Part shown: piece by piece, positions 8,532-17,429 of the stretch | How the letters are laid out: each line of letters opens with the position of its first letter | Numbering within the stretch: position 1 is the stretch's first letter | Origin: Rs1 sp038900335 | GTDB lineage: Bacteria > Pseudomonadota > Gammaproteobacteria > Pseudomonadales > Balneatricaceae | DNA: 64,000 nucleotides | Assembly (NCBI GenBank): GCA_038900335.1 | Contig: JBBMRB010000002.1 | Location: 186,001 to 250,000, forward strand | Direction of reading: 5' to 3' | Translations under genes and position numbers: made by a program | The notes under the pieces: model-generated | Seen by the model: only the letters and a program-made list of their open reading frames with translations | The model's database searches: none | Told to the model about the DNA's origin: nothing

Positions 8532-9002
8532 ATGAATGAGCTTGGCATGCTAGGTTTAACCATTGGTCATGAATACGGCTGTGCTGGTCTCTCTTATGTA
8601 TCCTACGCTCTAATCGCACGCGAAGTCGAGCGAGTAGATTCAGGTTATCGCTCTGCCATGAGCATCCAGCCTTCCTTAGTTATGCATCCCATTCACGCTT
8701 ATGGCAGCGAAACGCAACGAGAAAAATATTTACCTAAACGGCAAGCGGTGAATGGGTTGGCTGATGGATACAGGCCAAGTAAGCGCTGAACTTATTTCTA
8801 TGCTTAAACGTAATAATTGCGCTAAGGCATTAGATATCGCTAAAATGCGAGAAATATACATGGCGACAATGGTATCAGTGATGAATACGCGGTAATCAGG
8901 CACTTAATTAATTTAGAAGCAGTCAATAATTATGAGGGCACTCATGATATCCATGCCCTTATATTAGGCAGAGCACAAACAGGCATACAGGCGTTTACAT
9001 AA
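8532..9002 (+). pseudogene. Decayed glutaryl-CoA dehydrogenase (gcdH) remnant
   Basis: Two separated pieces of one acyl-CoA dehydrogenase are present. The first (8532-8740) reads MNELGMLGLTIGHEYG, REVERVDSGYRSAMSIQPS and MHPIHAYGSETQREKYLPK, a GcdH hallmark region. In another frame, from about 8764, comes AELISMLKRNNCAKALDIAK. After a further one-base shift near 8857 comes HGDNGISDEYAVIRH, then NYEGTHDIHALILGRAQ, ending TGIQAFT and TAA at 9002. The N-terminal region and roughly 150-170 central residues, including the substrate and FAD loops, are missing. The remnant is therefore inactivated by deletion and at least two frame changes. Confidence 0.9.
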
Positions 9003-9901
9003 TGACAATCAATAATGAGCAAAACCACTATCCTATTAATGATTGGGATAGTGCATACGAAAATGGTAATTTCATCGAAGATGCTGGCAGCTATGTTGCA
9101 CGCTGGCAGGAAAAAAGCAGTCTATTTCGCCACCAGCTCAGTGAAAATAATCGAGCAATACTCGATATTCGCTACGCCGATAAAGCGAGAAACCTGCTCG
9201 ATCTATTTTTGCCGGACAATATCGAGCAGAACATCACCGCGAATATACAAAACCAAACCCTACCACACTTAGCAGCGGCTAAAGGTATCGTCTTTTTTGT
9301 GCACGGCGGCTACTGGCTAGATTTTGACAAAAACAGCTGGTCTCACTTAGCTAAAGGCTGCTTAGATGCAGGCTTTATTGTAGCGATGCCCTCTTATACT
9401 TTGTGCCCGCAGGCAGAGATAACAACGCTTATCGCTGATGTCGCACAGGCGATTGAGCATGTCGCCAGTCATATAACAGGTGATATTCGCTTATCCGGAC
9501 ACTCCGCAGGTGGTCACCTTGTTAGTAGTATGTTGTGTGATAGCAGCGCGCTTAATAAAGCGACGCAAAGCAGGATAGTCAAAACCGTGTCAATCTCTGG
9601 GCTGCATGATTTGCGGCCACTGTTAAAAAATAAAATGAATGAGCAACTACAATTAACACCACTGTTAGCGCAACAATGCAGCCCGGCGTTAAATACTCCC
9701 AATCACTTAGCACCTTTAACCTGCTGGGTTGGCGCTTGTGAGCGCCCTGAGTTTATCAGGCAAAACAGAATACTAGCGGATATCTGGAAAAGTTTTGAAA
9801 TTACAACAGATATAGTAGAGGAGCAAGGCAAGCATCACTTTAATGTCATTGACGGCTTAGAAGACAGATACCATGCACTAACACAATCGTTACTGAGCTA
9901 A
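9002..9901 (+). CDS. Alpha/beta hydrolase, kynurenine formamidase-like
   Basis: A 299-residue alpha/beta hydrolase. The oxyanion-hole motif HGGYW is at residues 101-105, the nucleophile elbow GHSAGGHL has Ser168, and a late GKHHFNVIDGLED segment holds the likely catalytic His. The HGGxW plus GxSxG combination is typical of arylformamidase (AFMID) and related carboxylesterases. The substrate is uncertain, because no other kynurenine-pathway gene is near. Its ATG (9002) overlaps the stop of the gcdH remnant (TAATG). It was probably once translated coupled to gcdH, and may now depend on what remains of that leader. Confidence 0.8.
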   Translation: MTINNEQNHYPINDWDSAYENGNFIEDAGSYVARWQEKSSLFRHQLSENNRAILDIRYADKARNLLDLFLPDNIEQNITANIQNQTLPHLAAAKGIVFFVHGGYWLDFDKNSWSHLAKGCLDAGFIVAMPSYTLCPQAEITTLIADVAQAIEHVASHITGDIRLSGHSAGGHLVSSMLCDSSALNKATQSRIVKTVSISGLHDLRPLLKNKMNEQLQLTPLLAQQCSPALNTPNHLAPLTCWVGACERPEFIRQNRILADIWKSFEITTDIVEEQGKHHFNVIDGLEDRYHALTQSLLS

Positions 9902-9971
9902 TACAACAGCCTGAATGTTTAAACACATTTCGCTAGAGCACACATTTACAACACAACAGTAGTAGTAACAA

Positions 9972-10003
9972 AAAAGCCGATGACATCACTGTCATCGGCT
10001 TTT
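9972..10003. terminator. Bidirectional rho-independent terminator
   Basis: AAAAGCCGATGACA pairs perfectly with TGTCATCGGCTTTT around a 4-nt loop, with A-runs and T-runs on both flanks. It lies between the convergent hydrolase and FAD/GcvT genes and can end both transcripts. Confidence 0.9.
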
Positions 10004-10021
10004 AAATAGTAACGCTCGCTA

Positions 10022-12586
10022 CTATGATCTAGGCTTGCCATTACCAGGATCGTACAGCGCGCCATAACCTACCGCTTCAACGGTGACAGGATAGGTATCA
10101 CCAAAGTATTCAATCACTAGCTGACGGCCTTGCTCGCAGTACTCATAAGGCAGATAACCTAGGGCAATGTTTTTACCAATACTTGGGCCAAAAACGATAC
10201 TGGTAGTGTATGAGCGACGACCTTTGGAATCGATCAACGCCTCACCTGTTGCGCTATCCATAATAGGACAGTTACCCACTGGGTAGCGAGCGACTCCGTT
10301 AGAGTCGATATTGTCATTCATCGTTAAGGTGCACAAGTAAGCGGGTTGGTGCTCAAGTGCACGCTGCTCTAGTAATGCATCTTTACCAAAGAAATCTGCT
10401 TTTTTCACTATTGGGCGCGCCAGATCGACTTCTAGTAAGTTGTATTCAGTGAGTATGTCAGCATTTTGCAAGCGCAAGCTCTTCTCTAAACGACGGCTAT
10501 TAGCATAAGTTTCGATACCAACAGGCGTTACACCTTGAGCATATAGCGCATCCCACAGAGCAAGACCATCTTTCATTTCAAAGTGAATTTCCCAACCTTG
10601 TTCACCGACATATGAAATACGAAAGCCCATATATTTAACGCCATTAATCACAATATCTTTAACAGCGGCAAATGGGTAGTTTTCTAAACTGATTGACTCA
10701 GGATCATCTACTATTTTTTCTAAGGTAGTACGTGCATTTGGCCCCCAAACACCTAGGCAACCATAATTGCTTGTTTGGTTAGTCACTTGTGCATCATAGC
10801 CATGATCTTGCGCCATGCGTTTTATCCACACCAGATCACGATGCCCTGCATCGGCGCCATCAATCACTCTGAAGTGGTTTTCACCTAGACGCAATACCGT
10901 TAAATCGGCGCGAACACCGCCGACAGCATCGAGGAAATGGGTGTAGACACCTTTGCCTACTGGTGTATCACCCGCAACTTTAGCGACACAGGTAAATTCC
11001 ATTAAGGCTGCGGCATCAGGGCCTGTGACATCGATAATAGCAAAGTGAGACAAGTTAATCATGCCGACATCTTCAGACATTTTTAAATGCTCAGCATTAG
11101 ATACGCGGAAGAAATGACGACTGTCCCATTCTGCTTCACGATGCGGTACTTTATCAGCGTACTGCTCTAATAAGTGTTCGTTACTGGCATAACCGTGGGC
11201 ACGCTCCCAGCCAGATATTTCCATAAAGTAGCCACCCAACTCGTTTTCACGCTCCCAAAACGGGCTGCGAAACTTACCACGTGCTGCGGTGTAGGGCTCA
11301 CGATTGTGCACTGGCGGGTTATATATTTTAAACGCCGATTCATAGCAGCGATCGTGAATATATTGCTCTTCACACTGAAACGGGTAAGCACGAGCCACAT
11401 CGATACTGCTGTGATCAAATTCAGTGCGACCATCTGTCATCCAATCGGCAATGACTTTACCGGTGCCAGGGCCATCTTTCACCCAAACTGATACGCCATA
11501 CCACAAGCCTCGCACATTAGCAGACTCACCAATTGATGGGCCGCCATCAGCGGTTACTTGTAGTAAACCGTTAAATGAATACTTATCATCATAACCTAGC
11601 TCACCTAAGATAGGTGTTAACTCGATTGCACGCTCTAATGGATCAATCACTTCTTCTATATCTAAATCACGCTGTGATGGCGAAAGACGCGCGTGCTCTT
11701 TCTCTAAAATATCACGCGGATGACACATGCGCGGCTCTTTCTCTTCATAGTAGCCCCACTCTAACTGCCCGCCTTCCGCTGATTTTGGATCCCCTGTATC
11801 GCGCAGATAAGCCGAGTTGCCTTGATCTCGCAGTAGTGGGTAGCCAATTTCTTTACCGGTGTTGGCAAATTCATCAAACTGTTTGAAGAATGTTAATGGA
11901 TGATCAACCGGCATAACAGGTAAATCTTCCCCTGCCATCGCCGCTATTAAACGACCCCACAAACCAGCACAGACCACCACATGATCCGCTTCAATATAGC
12001 CGCGCTCGGTCTCTACACCTTTAATACGACCCTCTTCAATTTTTAAACCAGTGCAAGAGGTATTGGCAAATGTTTGTAATTTACCGGTTTCAATAGCGGC
12101 CTCTACAAGCTCCCCTGCTACTGTTTGCGAGCGTGGTATAACTAGCCCCGCATCCGGATCCCAAAGTGCACCTTGAATCACATCTTCTTCGAGTAATGGG
12201 AATTTTTCCTTCGCCTGTGCGGTGCTGATCATGCTGACGTTATTACCAAACGCCTTACCTGATGTCACTCGACGCTTTAGCTCATCCATGCGCTCATCAT
12301 CGCCCTTTCTGGCAACTTCGACACCACCAATGCGCTCGTAACGCCCCATTTTTTCATAGAAATCAATACTATATTTAGTGGTAAAAATAGTCATTTGATC
12401 ATGGGCAGTATTAAAACAAAAATCTGAAGCATGTGCAGTAGAGCCAATATCGGTTGGGATAGCTGACTTATCAATACCGACAATGTTATCCCAACCACGC
12501 TCGATCAGATGGTGAACCACTGAGGCACCAACAATTCCGCCTTGGCCGATAATAACGACCTTCGCACTTTTAGGAAATTTAGACAT
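10022..12586 (-). CDS. FAD-dependent oxidoreductase fused to GcvT domain (dimethylglycine/sarcosine dehydrogenase-like)
   Basis: An 854-residue two-part enzyme. The N-terminal half (about 1-390) is a DAO-type FAD domain: VVIIGQGGIVGASVVHHL, then GSTAHAS, where the His matches the covalent FAD attachment site of dimethylglycine and sarcosine dehydrogenases. The C-terminal half (about 430-854) is a GcvT-like folate domain with VGEQGWEIHFEM and GIETYANSRRLEKSLRL. By family it oxidatively demethylates an N-methylated amine and passes the methylene group to tetrahydrofolate. The substrate cannot be fixed, because no betaine or sarcosine genes adjoin. An upstream near-repeat and a stand-alone AsnC effector domain face it. 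Confidence 0.85.
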   Translation of the reverse strand: MSKFPKSAKVVIIGQGGIVGASVVHHLIERGWDNIVGIDKSAIPTDIGSTAHASDFCFNTAHDQMTIFTTKYSIDFYEKMGRYERIGGVEVARKGDDERMDELKRRVTSGKAFGNNVSMISTAQAKEKFPLLEEDVIQGALWDPDAGLVIPRSQTVAGELVEAAIETGKLQTFANTSCTGLKIEEGRIKGVETERGYIEADHVVVCAGLWGRLIAAMAGEDLPVMPVDHPLTFFKQFDEFANTGKEIGYPLLRDQGNSAYLRDTGDPKSAEGGQLEWGYYEEKEPRMCHPRDILEKEHARLSPSQRDLDIEEVIDPLERAIELTPILGELGYDDKYSFNGLLQVTADGGPSIGESANVRGLWYGVSVWVKDGPGTGKVIADWMTDGRTEFDHSSIDVARAYPFQCEEQYIHDRCYESAFKIYNPPVHNREPYTAARGKFRSPFWERENELGGYFMEISGWERAHGYASNEHLLEQYADKVPHREAEWDSRHFFRVSNAEHLKMSEDVGMINLSHFAIIDVTGPDAAALMEFTCVAKVAGDTPVGKGVYTHFLDAVGGVRADLTVLRLGENHFRVIDGADAGHRDLVWIKRMAQDHGYDAQVTNQTSNYGCLGVWGPNARTTLEKIVDDPESISLENYPFAAVKDIVINGVKYMGFRISYVGEQGWEIHFEMKDGLALWDALYAQGVTPVGIETYANSRRLEKSLRLQNADILTEYNLLEVDLARPIVKKADFFGKDALLEQRALEHQPAYLCTLTMNDNIDSNGVARYPVGNCPIMDSATGEALIDSKGRRSYTTSIVFGPSIGKNIALGYLPYEYCEQGRQLVIEYFGDTYPVTVEAVGYGALYDPGNGKPRS

Positions 12587-12993
12587 GAATAACTCTCCAG
12601 AGTATTACATTGTGATAAAATTATGCCCGAGCCGAGTAAATTCAGGGCGATCAGATCAAAAAGACATAATTATTTTTCACTCATACTAGAGCAAGCCCTG
12701 ACACGTAACTTATCCATTCACGTCAAAACATTGCATATAAAGCCAACTTATCTCAAAAAAAGACAATCTTATTTTCTCTTGTTCGAGCACGGTTTAAGCC
12801 ATAATTTAAGCAATAGCAGCTGTGTCTATAATTTAGACAATTGCTAACCAATATATCCACAACACACAGCCAAAACCTATAACACTCCTTATTATTATAA
12901 AGATAAGCATGAAGCGAGGTAATTTAAGTTTAATTTCCTGCACAGCTAGGTCATAATCATGCAAAACAACCGTTTAAAGATAAGGATAACGTT
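12587..12993. other. Divergent intergenic region with imperfect 99-bp-spaced repeat
   Basis: The 407-bp gap lies between the FAD/GcvT gene and the AsnC-domain gene. Two segments starting AAAAAGACA (about 12658-12710 and 12757-12805) resemble each other over some 45 bases at a 99-bp spacing. A 74-codon frame crosses both copies but has no good start context, so I do not call it. Both promoters must lie here. Confidence 0.4.
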
Positions 12994-13272
12994 ATGGTTT
13001 CTACCATTGTTTTAATGAATGTAGAGCGTGGACAAGCAAGTTTTGTCGGTGAAAAACTAGCAGCAATGACAGGGGTAACTGAAGTTTACTCTGTGGCCGG
13101 TGCTTATGATATTGTAGCGATTATTCGCACAGAGAGTAACGATGAGCTGGCTAATTTAGTCTCTACTGAAATCGGCAAAATCGAGCAAATCACAGCAACC
13201 CAAACGATGATCGCTTTCAAGGCATTCTCTAAGTTTGATTTAGACAGCATGTTCTCGATTGGTATGGAATAA
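12994..13272 (+). CDS. Stand-alone Lrp/AsnC effector-binding (RAM) domain protein
   Basis: This 92-residue protein consists only of the C-terminal alpha/beta RAM domain of Lrp/AsnC regulators; there is no HTH. AYDIVAIIRTESNDELANLV and the strand pattern VSTIVLMNVERGQA are typical. Such stand-alone proteins assemble into dimers and octamers, bind amino acids and can modulate full-length Lrp-type regulators; the role here is unknown. GATAAGGATAACGTT precedes the ATG, with AAGGA as the ribosome binding site. It is upstream of dgt but separated by a hairpin. Confidence 0.85.
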   Translation: MVSTIVLMNVERGQASFVGEKLAAMTGVTEVYSVAGAYDIVAIIRTESNDELANLVSTEIGKIEQITATQTMIAFKAFSKFDLDSMFSIGME

Positions 13273-13324
13273 GCATCGCCTTATTGAGCTGAACACTATC
13301 GCTATTAATCTTAATACCCTTAGC

Positions 13325-13361
13325 CAATCAAGCGAGTTTTAACCCACAACTCGCCTGATTG
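13325..13361. terminator. Hairpin between AsnC-domain gene and dgt
   Basis: CAATCAAGCGAGTT pairs with AACTCGCCTGATTG (one mismatch) around a 9-nt loop, ending 14 bases before the dgt start. No T-run follows. It could end the upstream transcript or influence dgt translation. Confidence 0.5.
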
Positions 13362-13375
13362 ATAGCAAGAGTAAA

Positions 13376-14869
13376 ATGACAATGTCTCTACAGTTTTACA
13401 CTAAAATCCACACGCAAAGACCGCACGATAAGAGTGACAAAAGAGCAAATAGAGATGCACGTCAATTACAGCGAAGTTTTGAGAGCGATCGCGGACGTAT
13501 TATAAACAGCGCTGCTATCAGGCGATTACAACAAAAAACCCAGGTTTTCCCACTCGAAAAAAACGCTGCTGTAAGAAGCCGCTTAACCCACTCAATGGAA
13601 GTTCAGCAAGTGGGCCGCTTTATTGTACAAACCATATTTGACCAGCTAAGTGAGCAACAACTTGCAGATTATGGCTTAACCAAACTTGATCGCTGTATCG
13701 AATCCATCGTTGAAATGTCGTGTTTAATGCACGATATTGGCAACCCACCTTTTGGTCACTTTGGCGAGCATGCGATCAACCAATGGTTTACTGAAAATCT
13801 AGATGCCTTAGCAATAAAAGCCAACACCTCTGCACAGCGCTCTGTTTTTGATCACTGTGCAGAGCTCGCTGTCGATTTAAAAAACTTTGAAGGTAACGCA
13901 CAAGCTATTCGATTGATTCATACATTACTTAATTTAAACCTAACTTATAGCCAAGCGGCCAGTATTTTAAAATACACTCGCCCAGGGACTATGAACAAAG
14001 CGGATATCCCCACTGATAAACGCTATTTAATGAAAAAAGTGGGTTACTACTACAGTGAAACCGCTTATGTTAATCAGCTTTGTGACTCATTAGCGATTGA
14101 GCTAGGCTGCAGACACCCCCTTTCCTATATTATGGAAGCCGCCGATGATATTTCTTACTGCTTAGCCGATATTGAAGATGCCGTTGAGAAAGGTTTAATT
14201 ACAACTGATACTCTTAGTAGTTTATTGCAAGACACTTACCGTCAGGTACTCAATAGTAACAACTATTCACTCGATGCCAACACTATCAACACTGCCCTAG
14301 AAAATATGCGCAAAACAATTGCGGCAGCGCAAAAATCATCCAGCAAACCGCAAAGCTATTTTATTACGCTAAGAGTTAAATTATCACACCCTCTAGTTAA
14401 GCACGCAGCCAAACAGTTTATTGATAATATTGGCGATATCTATCACGGCACCTTTGATAACGCATTACTTGAAGATCACAGCCAATACCATGCGATTACC
14501 ACGACATTAAAACGTATCGCAATTTCCCATGTATTTTGCCACAAAGAAGTCGAACAGCTTGAGTTGCAAGGCTTTCGCATTATCAGCGGCTTACTGGAGT
14601 GCTACAAACCACTGTTATCTTTAGATCACAAGACTTTTGCCAAGGTCATTGAGCAAACTAAAGACGCGCCGTTAATTGCCAAACATTTATTAAAAAAGCT
14701 ACCTGAAAAACATTTAAGTGCTTATAAATCCGCGATTGCCAATTTAGCAGCTGATCGCTTTGAGAGCCACGAGTACTATTATCGTTGTCGCTTAATTCAA
14801 GACTACATTAGTGGTATGACTGATCAATTTGCCTATGATGAGTACCGTATGCTGATGGTTGTTGATTAA
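13376..14869 (+). CDS. dgt: Deoxyguanosinetriphosphate triphosphohydrolase
   Basis: A 497-residue HD-superfamily enzyme that hydrolyses dGTP to deoxyguanosine and tripolyphosphate. Signatures are RRLQQKTQVFPL, RSRLTHSMEVQQVGR, the HD motif in CLMHDIGNPPFGHFGE, and the second metal region in YIMEAADDISYCLADIEDA. The length matches the long E. coli Dgt type. The start is ATG 13376 or ATG 13382; both are in frame and close to AGAG. It is transcribed alone, with a terminator at 14887-14920. Confidence 0.95.
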   Translation: MTMSLQFYTKIHTQRPHDKSDKRANRDARQLQRSFESDRGRIINSAAIRRLQQKTQVFPLEKNAAVRSRLTHSMEVQQVGRFIVQTIFDQLSEQQLADYGLTKLDRCIESIVEMSCLMHDIGNPPFGHFGEHAINQWFTENLDALAIKANTSAQRSVFDHCAELAVDLKNFEGNAQAIRLIHTLLNLNLTYSQAASILKYTRPGTMNKADIPTDKRYLMKKVGYYYSETAYVNQLCDSLAIELGCRHPLSYIMEAADDISYCLADIEDAVEKGLITTDTLSSLLQDTYRQVLNSNNYSLDANTINTALENMRKTIAAAQKSSSKPQSYFITLRVKLSHPLVKHAAKQFIDNIGDIYHGTFDNALLEDHSQYHAITTTLKRIAISHVFCHKEVEQLELQGFRIISGLLECYKPLLSLDHKTFAKVIEQTKDAPLIAKHLLKKLPEKHLSAYKSAIANLAADRFESHEYYYRCRLIQDYISGMTDQFAYDEYRMLMVVD

Positions 14870-14886
14870 ACTCAATAACTAACGTT

Positions 14887-14920
14887 AAAGTGCAGAGCTG
14901 GCAATAAGCCCTGTGCTTTT
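14887..14920 (+). terminator. Terminator of dgt
   Basis: AAAGTGCAGAGCT pairs with AGCCCTGTGCTTT using two G-U pairs and one mismatch around a short loop, followed by a T-run. It begins 18 bases past the dgt stop and touches the stop of the convergent GNAT gene. Confidence 0.7.
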
Positions 14921-15729
14921 TATATTTCCTTCACCCGATACCAATACTGATAACTTAGAGTAAACCCAAGCTTTTCATACAAACCAAGTGCTGCTGTGTT
15001 ATCAGCTACAACCTGCAAGTAACTCTTTTTTATATGCTCAGTGGATGCATCATTCAGCATTTTTGTTATCAGCTGCTGCGCATAGCCTTTGCCACGCTGA
15101 TCAGGCTTAGTTATAACATCAAAAAATCCAATAACATCACCATCGACAACACCTAGAGCACAGCAAACTATCTGGTTATCAACTAATAATACCGCGGGAA
15201 TCACTCTAGTCTTTATTCGCTTTAATATTGCTAAATGCGGCTCAACATGGCTGTTTTTATCGACTCGTTGTCCATATTTAAACTGGCAAAATGCCGCCAA
15301 CCACTGCTCTAAATTGAGCAGCGCATAATGTGCTGTTATCGTTTGATAGTCGGCTAGCTGTACAGGTGCTTTTAACTGTTTTTGGTAGACTAATGATTTA
15401 TCTTGATACGCATAGCCTTGCTGCTGTAAATGATCATCAAAATCCAGAATCTGCTGATAGCTAAGCTGTGATTCAAACAGGGGAATTCTAAAAATACTAG
15501 GTAAGGAGCGTCGCTTAAAATATTCTTCAACATGAGCTAAGACCATTAAGTACTCGTGAGGCGCAATGGTTAGCACATTAGCAGAGTTCGCGCGTTTAGT
15601 ATAACCTTGTGATGAGCGAACAATAATATCTAAAAATTGATACTGTTCAAGAGCAGGCCACGCACTAAAAGCACTACGCTCTAATTGCAAAAACTCCTTT
15701 AGTGACGCTGTCTGCTCATAAATGTGCAT
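14920..15729 (-). CDS. GNAT-family N-acetyltransferase
   Basis: A 269-residue protein. The C-terminal third is a recognisable GNAT domain: DVITKPDQRGKGYAQQLI contains the acetyl-CoA pyrophosphate-binding RGKGYA loop, and NTAALGLYEKLGFTLSYQYW is the typical end. The N-terminal half is probably a second, degenerate GNAT-like fold. The acceptor substrate is unknown. Its ATG overlaps the TAA of the DUF1289 gene by one base (TAATG), so the two are translationally coupled. Confidence 0.8.
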   Translation of the reverse strand: MHIYEQTASLKEFLQLERSAFSAWPALEQYQFLDIIVRSSQGYTKRANSANVLTIAPHEYLMVLAHVEEYFKRRSLPSIFRIPLFESQLSYQQILDFDDHLQQQGYAYQDKSLVYQKQLKAPVQLADYQTITAHYALLNLEQWLAAFCQFKYGQRVDKNSHVEPHLAILKRIKTRVIPAVLLVDNQIVCCALGVVDGDVIGFFDVITKPDQRGKGYAQQLITKMLNDASTEHIKKSYLQVVADNTAALGLYEKLGFTLSYQYWYRVKEI

Positions 15730-15926
15730 TAAGCCGACTCATCTTTATAACGCTGCTCCACCAGCATAAGAACCTCACGCTTTTCATCGTTTGTATACAC
15801 ACCCCACTGAGCGATCTCCATACCAGAGCGACGACAGGCAATACATAAATCTTTATTATCTAAACAACAAAGCCCGACACACGGGCTTTTAACATAGTTA
15901 CTTCTTGCATTATCAGTTTCAGTCAT
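15729..15926 (-). CDS. DUF1289 domain protein (small cysteine-rich)
   Basis: The protein has 65 residues. SPCVGLCCLDNKDLCIACRR gives the cysteine arrangement of DUF1289, a small family proposed to bind iron-sulfur or zinc, followed by EIAQWGVYTNDEKREVL. In other proteobacteria it is often next to oxidoreductases or acetyltransferases; here it is first in a two-gene unit with the GNAT gene. No precise function is known. Confidence 0.85.
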   Translation of the reverse strand: MTETDNARSNYVKSPCVGLCCLDNKDLCIACRRSGMEIAQWGVYTNDEKREVLMLVEQRYKDESA

Positions 15927-16096
15927 TTTTTGCCCGCTAGATATTTTTTATTTACAAACGTGTTATCTTCGCTGTGATTATACTAGAAATTTAATACAGT
16001 GCGATGACCTTAAGCTACAAATGCGCATCAATAGTCACTGCGATTAAGCTCTTACCAAAAGAAATGCAAAAAGCCTAGCGTGCCTGCCAAGACAGC

Positions 16097-16127
16097 ACAC
16101 CCTATTTTAAGCTCTAAAACAGGGTGT
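16097..16127. terminator. Terminator hairpin after aminotransferase gene
   Basis: ACACCCTATTTTA pairs with TAAAACAGGGTGT (one mismatch) around a 5-nt loop, beginning 6 bases past the stop of the leftward aminotransferase gene. T-rich sequence follows only on the plus strand, so it may also act against read-through from the other side. Confidence 0.55.
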
Positions 16128-16132
16128 ATTTT

Positions 16133-17299
16133 TTAACCTTGAATATAAGAGTTGATCACTTTAGCTAAAATTTCAACTCCCTTTATAATTTCACTTTCAC
16201 TAGCATGACTAAAATTCAACCGCAAATTCGGTTGGTATTTATCAGTATTTGAATTAAATACTTCCCCTGGCACCACTGCCACTGCCTGCGCTAAGGAATC
16301 TTGCGCCAGTGCAAGCATATTGAGTTTGTTTTTAGATTCAATATGAACCCACAAAAACATTCCGCCTTCAACATTATTAACAGTAACGCTATCTGTTAAT
16401 GCCATTAACAGCTGTTTAATCATCAAAGATTTCTTTTTTTGATAAATAGCTTTAACTCGCTGCTGATGTATCAAAAATAGTGGGTTATTTAATAGCTGTA
16501 AAACAACAAACTGAGACGGTACATTTGAATGCAAATCTGTTATTTGCTTTATTTTTACCAAGGTATCAATAATAGATTGACTCGCCTCAAGTGTTGCTAA
16601 GCGCAGTCCCGGGCTTACCACCTTAGAAAATGAGCGTAAAACAATTGCGTTTTCCGGGTAATATGAGGATACCAAAGGTAAACTTTCACCTTCAAATCGC
16701 AACTCTCTATAGGGCGCATCTTCGACTATTGTTACATTAAATTGCCGACAAAGTGACGCTATTTTTTCTCGCTCTTGCCTGCTGTAACAAACCCCAGTAG
16801 GGTTTTGAAAATCAGCAACGAAATAAAAGCACGTGATATCATGCGCTAAAAAAACAGCTTCCATTTGTGCAAAATCTAACTCACCATTTACCCGATCAAC
16901 CGTTAATATATCCGCTTTCGCTAGCTCAAATACTTGTAGAGCACCTAAATAGCATGGTGATTCGACAAGAATTTTATCCCCTGCTTTAATAAAGGCTCTA
17001 GTAATTAAATCTAAACCTTGCTGGGAACCACTCGTTACCATTAAATTATTTTTCGATGAGACTTGGTAATCTTCTTTTAATTTATCAAGCAAAGGGGCGT
17101 AACCTATGGTTTGCGAGTACTGAAAAAGCTGCGGCTTTTCTTGCAACTCTTTAAATGCTGGTGCCATTAGCTCCATCGGAAAACTTGACTCATCCGGTAA
17201 ACCGCCGGCAAATGAAATCACACTTTCTTCGCTTGCCGCTTTAAGTATTTCCCTTATATATGAGGGTTTAATTGATTGTGACGCTGAGGTAGATAACAT
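16133..17299 (-). CDS. PLP-dependent aminotransferase, class I/II (2-aminoadipate/MocR-like)
   Basis: A 388-residue fold-type I enzyme. SFAGGLPDESSFP near residue 30 and the PLP-lysine region LRSFSKVVSPGLRL place it with the LysN-like aminotransferases that also form the catalytic half of MocR regulators; no HTH is present here. FQNPTGVCYS and EDAPYRELRF are cofactor-site blocks. It transfers amino groups, probably from an aromatic or branched amino acid or 2-aminoadipate, with the substrate unresolved. It is divergent from the AraC/GyrI-type regulator at 17430, which probably controls it. Confidence 0.85.
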   Translation of the reverse strand: MLSTSASQSIKPSYIREILKAASEESVISFAGGLPDESSFPMELMAPAFKELQEKPQLFQYSQTIGYAPLLDKLKEDYQVSSKNNLMVTSGSQQGLDLITRAFIKAGDKILVESPCYLGALQVFELAKADILTVDRVNGELDFAQMEAVFLAHDITCFYFVADFQNPTGVCYSRQEREKIASLCRQFNVTIVEDAPYRELRFEGESLPLVSSYYPENAIVLRSFSKVVSPGLRLATLEASQSIIDTLVKIKQITDLHSNVPSQFVVLQLLNNPLFLIHQQRVKAIYQKKKSLMIKQLLMALTDSVTVNNVEGGMFLWVHIESKNKLNMLALAQDSLAQAVAVVPGEVFNSNTDKYQPNLRLNFSHASESEIIKGVEILAKVINSYIQG

Positions 17300-17429
17300 A
17301 ACAAGACCTTATTATTTAATTTTCGCTAAGGTTATCGTGATAAACGACTATGTGTTTGTTGAATCAAACTCATTTATTTGTTGATATATGCTATATTTAT
17401 GTTTTTATCAGCCATTAATCAGACTAAAC

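Noticed and set aside
12623..12847. 74-codon ORF in the divergent gap (plus)
   Set aside because: Contains the two near-repeats and no ribosome binding site; more likely promoter DNA that happens to be open.
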